From DATGMS01 sp035303945 (GTDB lineage Bacteria > Bacteroidota > Bacteroidia > Cytophagales > Cyclobacteriaceae), in the NCBI GenBank assembly GCA_035303945.1, contig DATGQZ010000050.1, forward strand, positions 124,001 to 188,000: DNA of 64,000 bases, in the 5' to 3' direction. Of this stretch, positions 63,570-64,000 are shown in pieces (position 1 is the stretch's first letter; the number at the start of each line of letters is the position of its first letter). Made by a program: the position numbers and the translations under genes. Under the pieces are notes generated by a model that was not told where the DNA came from, did no database searches, and saw only the letters and a program-made list of their open reading frames with translations.

Positions 63570-63585
63570 AGTAGCGGGAACAGGG
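63570..63585 (-). pseudogene. tRNA 3'-end fragment
   Basis: Minus-strand CCCTGTTCCCGCTACT resembles the end of a tRNA (3' half of the T stem plus acceptor strand), but the sequence before it does not fold into a tRNA. Together with the adjacent terminator it looks like a tRNA end left by an integration event. The isotype is not clear. Confidence 0.45.
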
Positions 63586-63608
63586 CTAATGAACATCACT
63601 GACTACCA

Positions 63609-63644
63609 ATAGGTTATAGACCTATGGGGACAAATTCGGGGACA
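63609..63644. repeat. inverted repeat and GGGGACA direct repeats beside the tRNA fragment
   Basis: ATAGGT/ACCTAT arms with a 5-bp centre (63609-63625), immediately followed by GGGGACA at 63626-63632 and 63638-63644 (12-bp period). Such layouts resemble tyrosine-recombinase core and arm sites. Confidence 0.4.
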
Positions 63645-63722
63645 GAAATACAGGGATTTTTGGAATTTGAATGGTTTTGAATCAATTTCGATTTAACTAT
63701 AACTCCTTATTTCTTCGTCCTC

Positions 63723-64000
63723 TTAATTTTTTGTTGGCATTTTGCCCTCTCGTTTATGATTAATACTGTAACCCTCTGAAATGGCTTTTTTTATGTTGAT
63801 TGAATAATAAGACTCATACACCATATGGTAATCGATAAAATTTCTGGTTCTCCCATCTGGGAGGTCAAAATGGAATTCGTAATCCCCAATAGCTCCAGTA
63901 CACCTTTTGAAAATTTCTTCTATCTGACTTAAAACATATTTAGCTTGATCAATCTCTGATTCAGAATAGGTTCTGATGCCATAAATGTCACCTGAGTAAT
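63723..64000 (-). CDS. unrecognised protein, C-terminal part (runs off the window)
   Basis: The frame is open from the window edge to a TAA at 63723-63725, 91 codons plus stop. It reads YSGDIYGIRTYSESEIDQAK, VLSQIEEIFKRCTGAIGDYE, FHFDLPDGRTRNFIDYHMVY and ends KREGKMPTKN. It is a soluble, mixed-charge sequence with no motif I recognise. Its location beyond an att-like site suggests it belongs to an integrated element. The base composition is more AT-rich than the core genes. Confidence 0.6.
   Translation of the reverse strand, partial: YSGDIYGIRTYSESEIDQAKYVLSQIEEIFKRCTGAIGDYEFHFDLPDGRTRNFIDYHMVYESYYSINIKKAISEGYSINHKREGKMPTKN

Larger units (their letters stand above)
62864..63722. other. 859-bp gene-free stretch with mobile-element debris
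   Basis: No coding frame is supported. From left to right: unremarkable sequence to about 63280, IS21-like repeats (63288-63334), a degenerate third copy near 63431-63451, a tRNA-type terminator (63540-63569), a tRNA 3' fragment (63570-63585), and an inverted repeat with GGGGACA direct repeats (63609-63644). Confidence 0.6.

Noticed and set aside
1..64000. CRISPR array, rRNA operon or intact prophage
   Set aside because: No regularly spaced repeats, rRNA sequence or phage structural genes were seen.

Overview
The window is a chromosomal piece of a Bacteroidota bacterium, most likely an aerobic member of the Cytophagales/Cyclobacteriaceae. The signs are a SusC/SusD pair, Bacteroidota-type promoters (TAnnTTTG at -7, TTG/TTTG near -33), the long form of IspG, small Bacteroidota-only proteins (DUF6089-like, DUF6728-like, DUF3810) and a complete alternative complex III (ACIII) plus caa3-type oxidase cluster. 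The assignment rests on gene content and motifs only; no search was run.

Layout. 1-11.6 kb: housekeeping and small genes (GNAT fragment, leuS, SlyD-type prolyl isomerase, an orphan ABC ATPase, a TIM-barrel isomerase, a decayed glutathione peroxidase, ispG). 11.8-19.0 kb: a very large outer-membrane protein next to a very large multi-pass NtrY-like histidine kinase. 19.0-35.7 kb: one long minus-strand respiratory cluster, actABCDEF-coxBA-ctaA-ctaB-coxC-coxC-coxD, then a terminator-like hairpin and SCO, DUF420 and a small CxxC protein. A consensus promoter lies in front of actA. It encodes quinol oxidation (ACIII), electron transfer to a caa3-type oxidase, heme O/A synthesis and copper delivery. 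36.0-42.5 kb: tRNA-Cys, rpsA with a structured leader, psd, glutamate dehydrogenase, cdsA and a CPBP protease (phospholipid and central functions). 42.6-50.7 kb: dusB, a DMT exporter, MscS, and an orphan SusC/SusD nutrient-uptake pair. 50.7-54.0 kb: a cation/proton antiporter, DUF3810 peptidase and Nfu-type Fe-S carrier.

54.1-59.6 kb is a compact sulfur module. It has a Crp/Fnr regulator with a C-x5-C motif, a divergently placed SulP transporter, a CstB-like persulfide dioxygenase with two rhodanese-type domains, thioredoxin, and two half-size YeeE/YedE sulfur-transport proteins. A GTGA-N6-TCAC palindrome lies in the SulP/CstB intergenic region, about 40 bp upstream of the predicted transcription start of the dioxygenase operon. 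This is the most interesting regulatory hypothesis in the window.

59.6-64.0 kb is looser accessory DNA: SDR, a tiny acidic protein, an aldo/keto reductase with a second Crp/Fnr regulator, then about 860 bp without a gene. That stretch holds IS21-like terminal repeats, a tRNA 3'-end fragment with its terminator and an inverted-repeat/direct-repeat array that looks like an integration site, followed by the end of an unrecognised gene. No CRISPR array, rRNA or intact transposase was seen.
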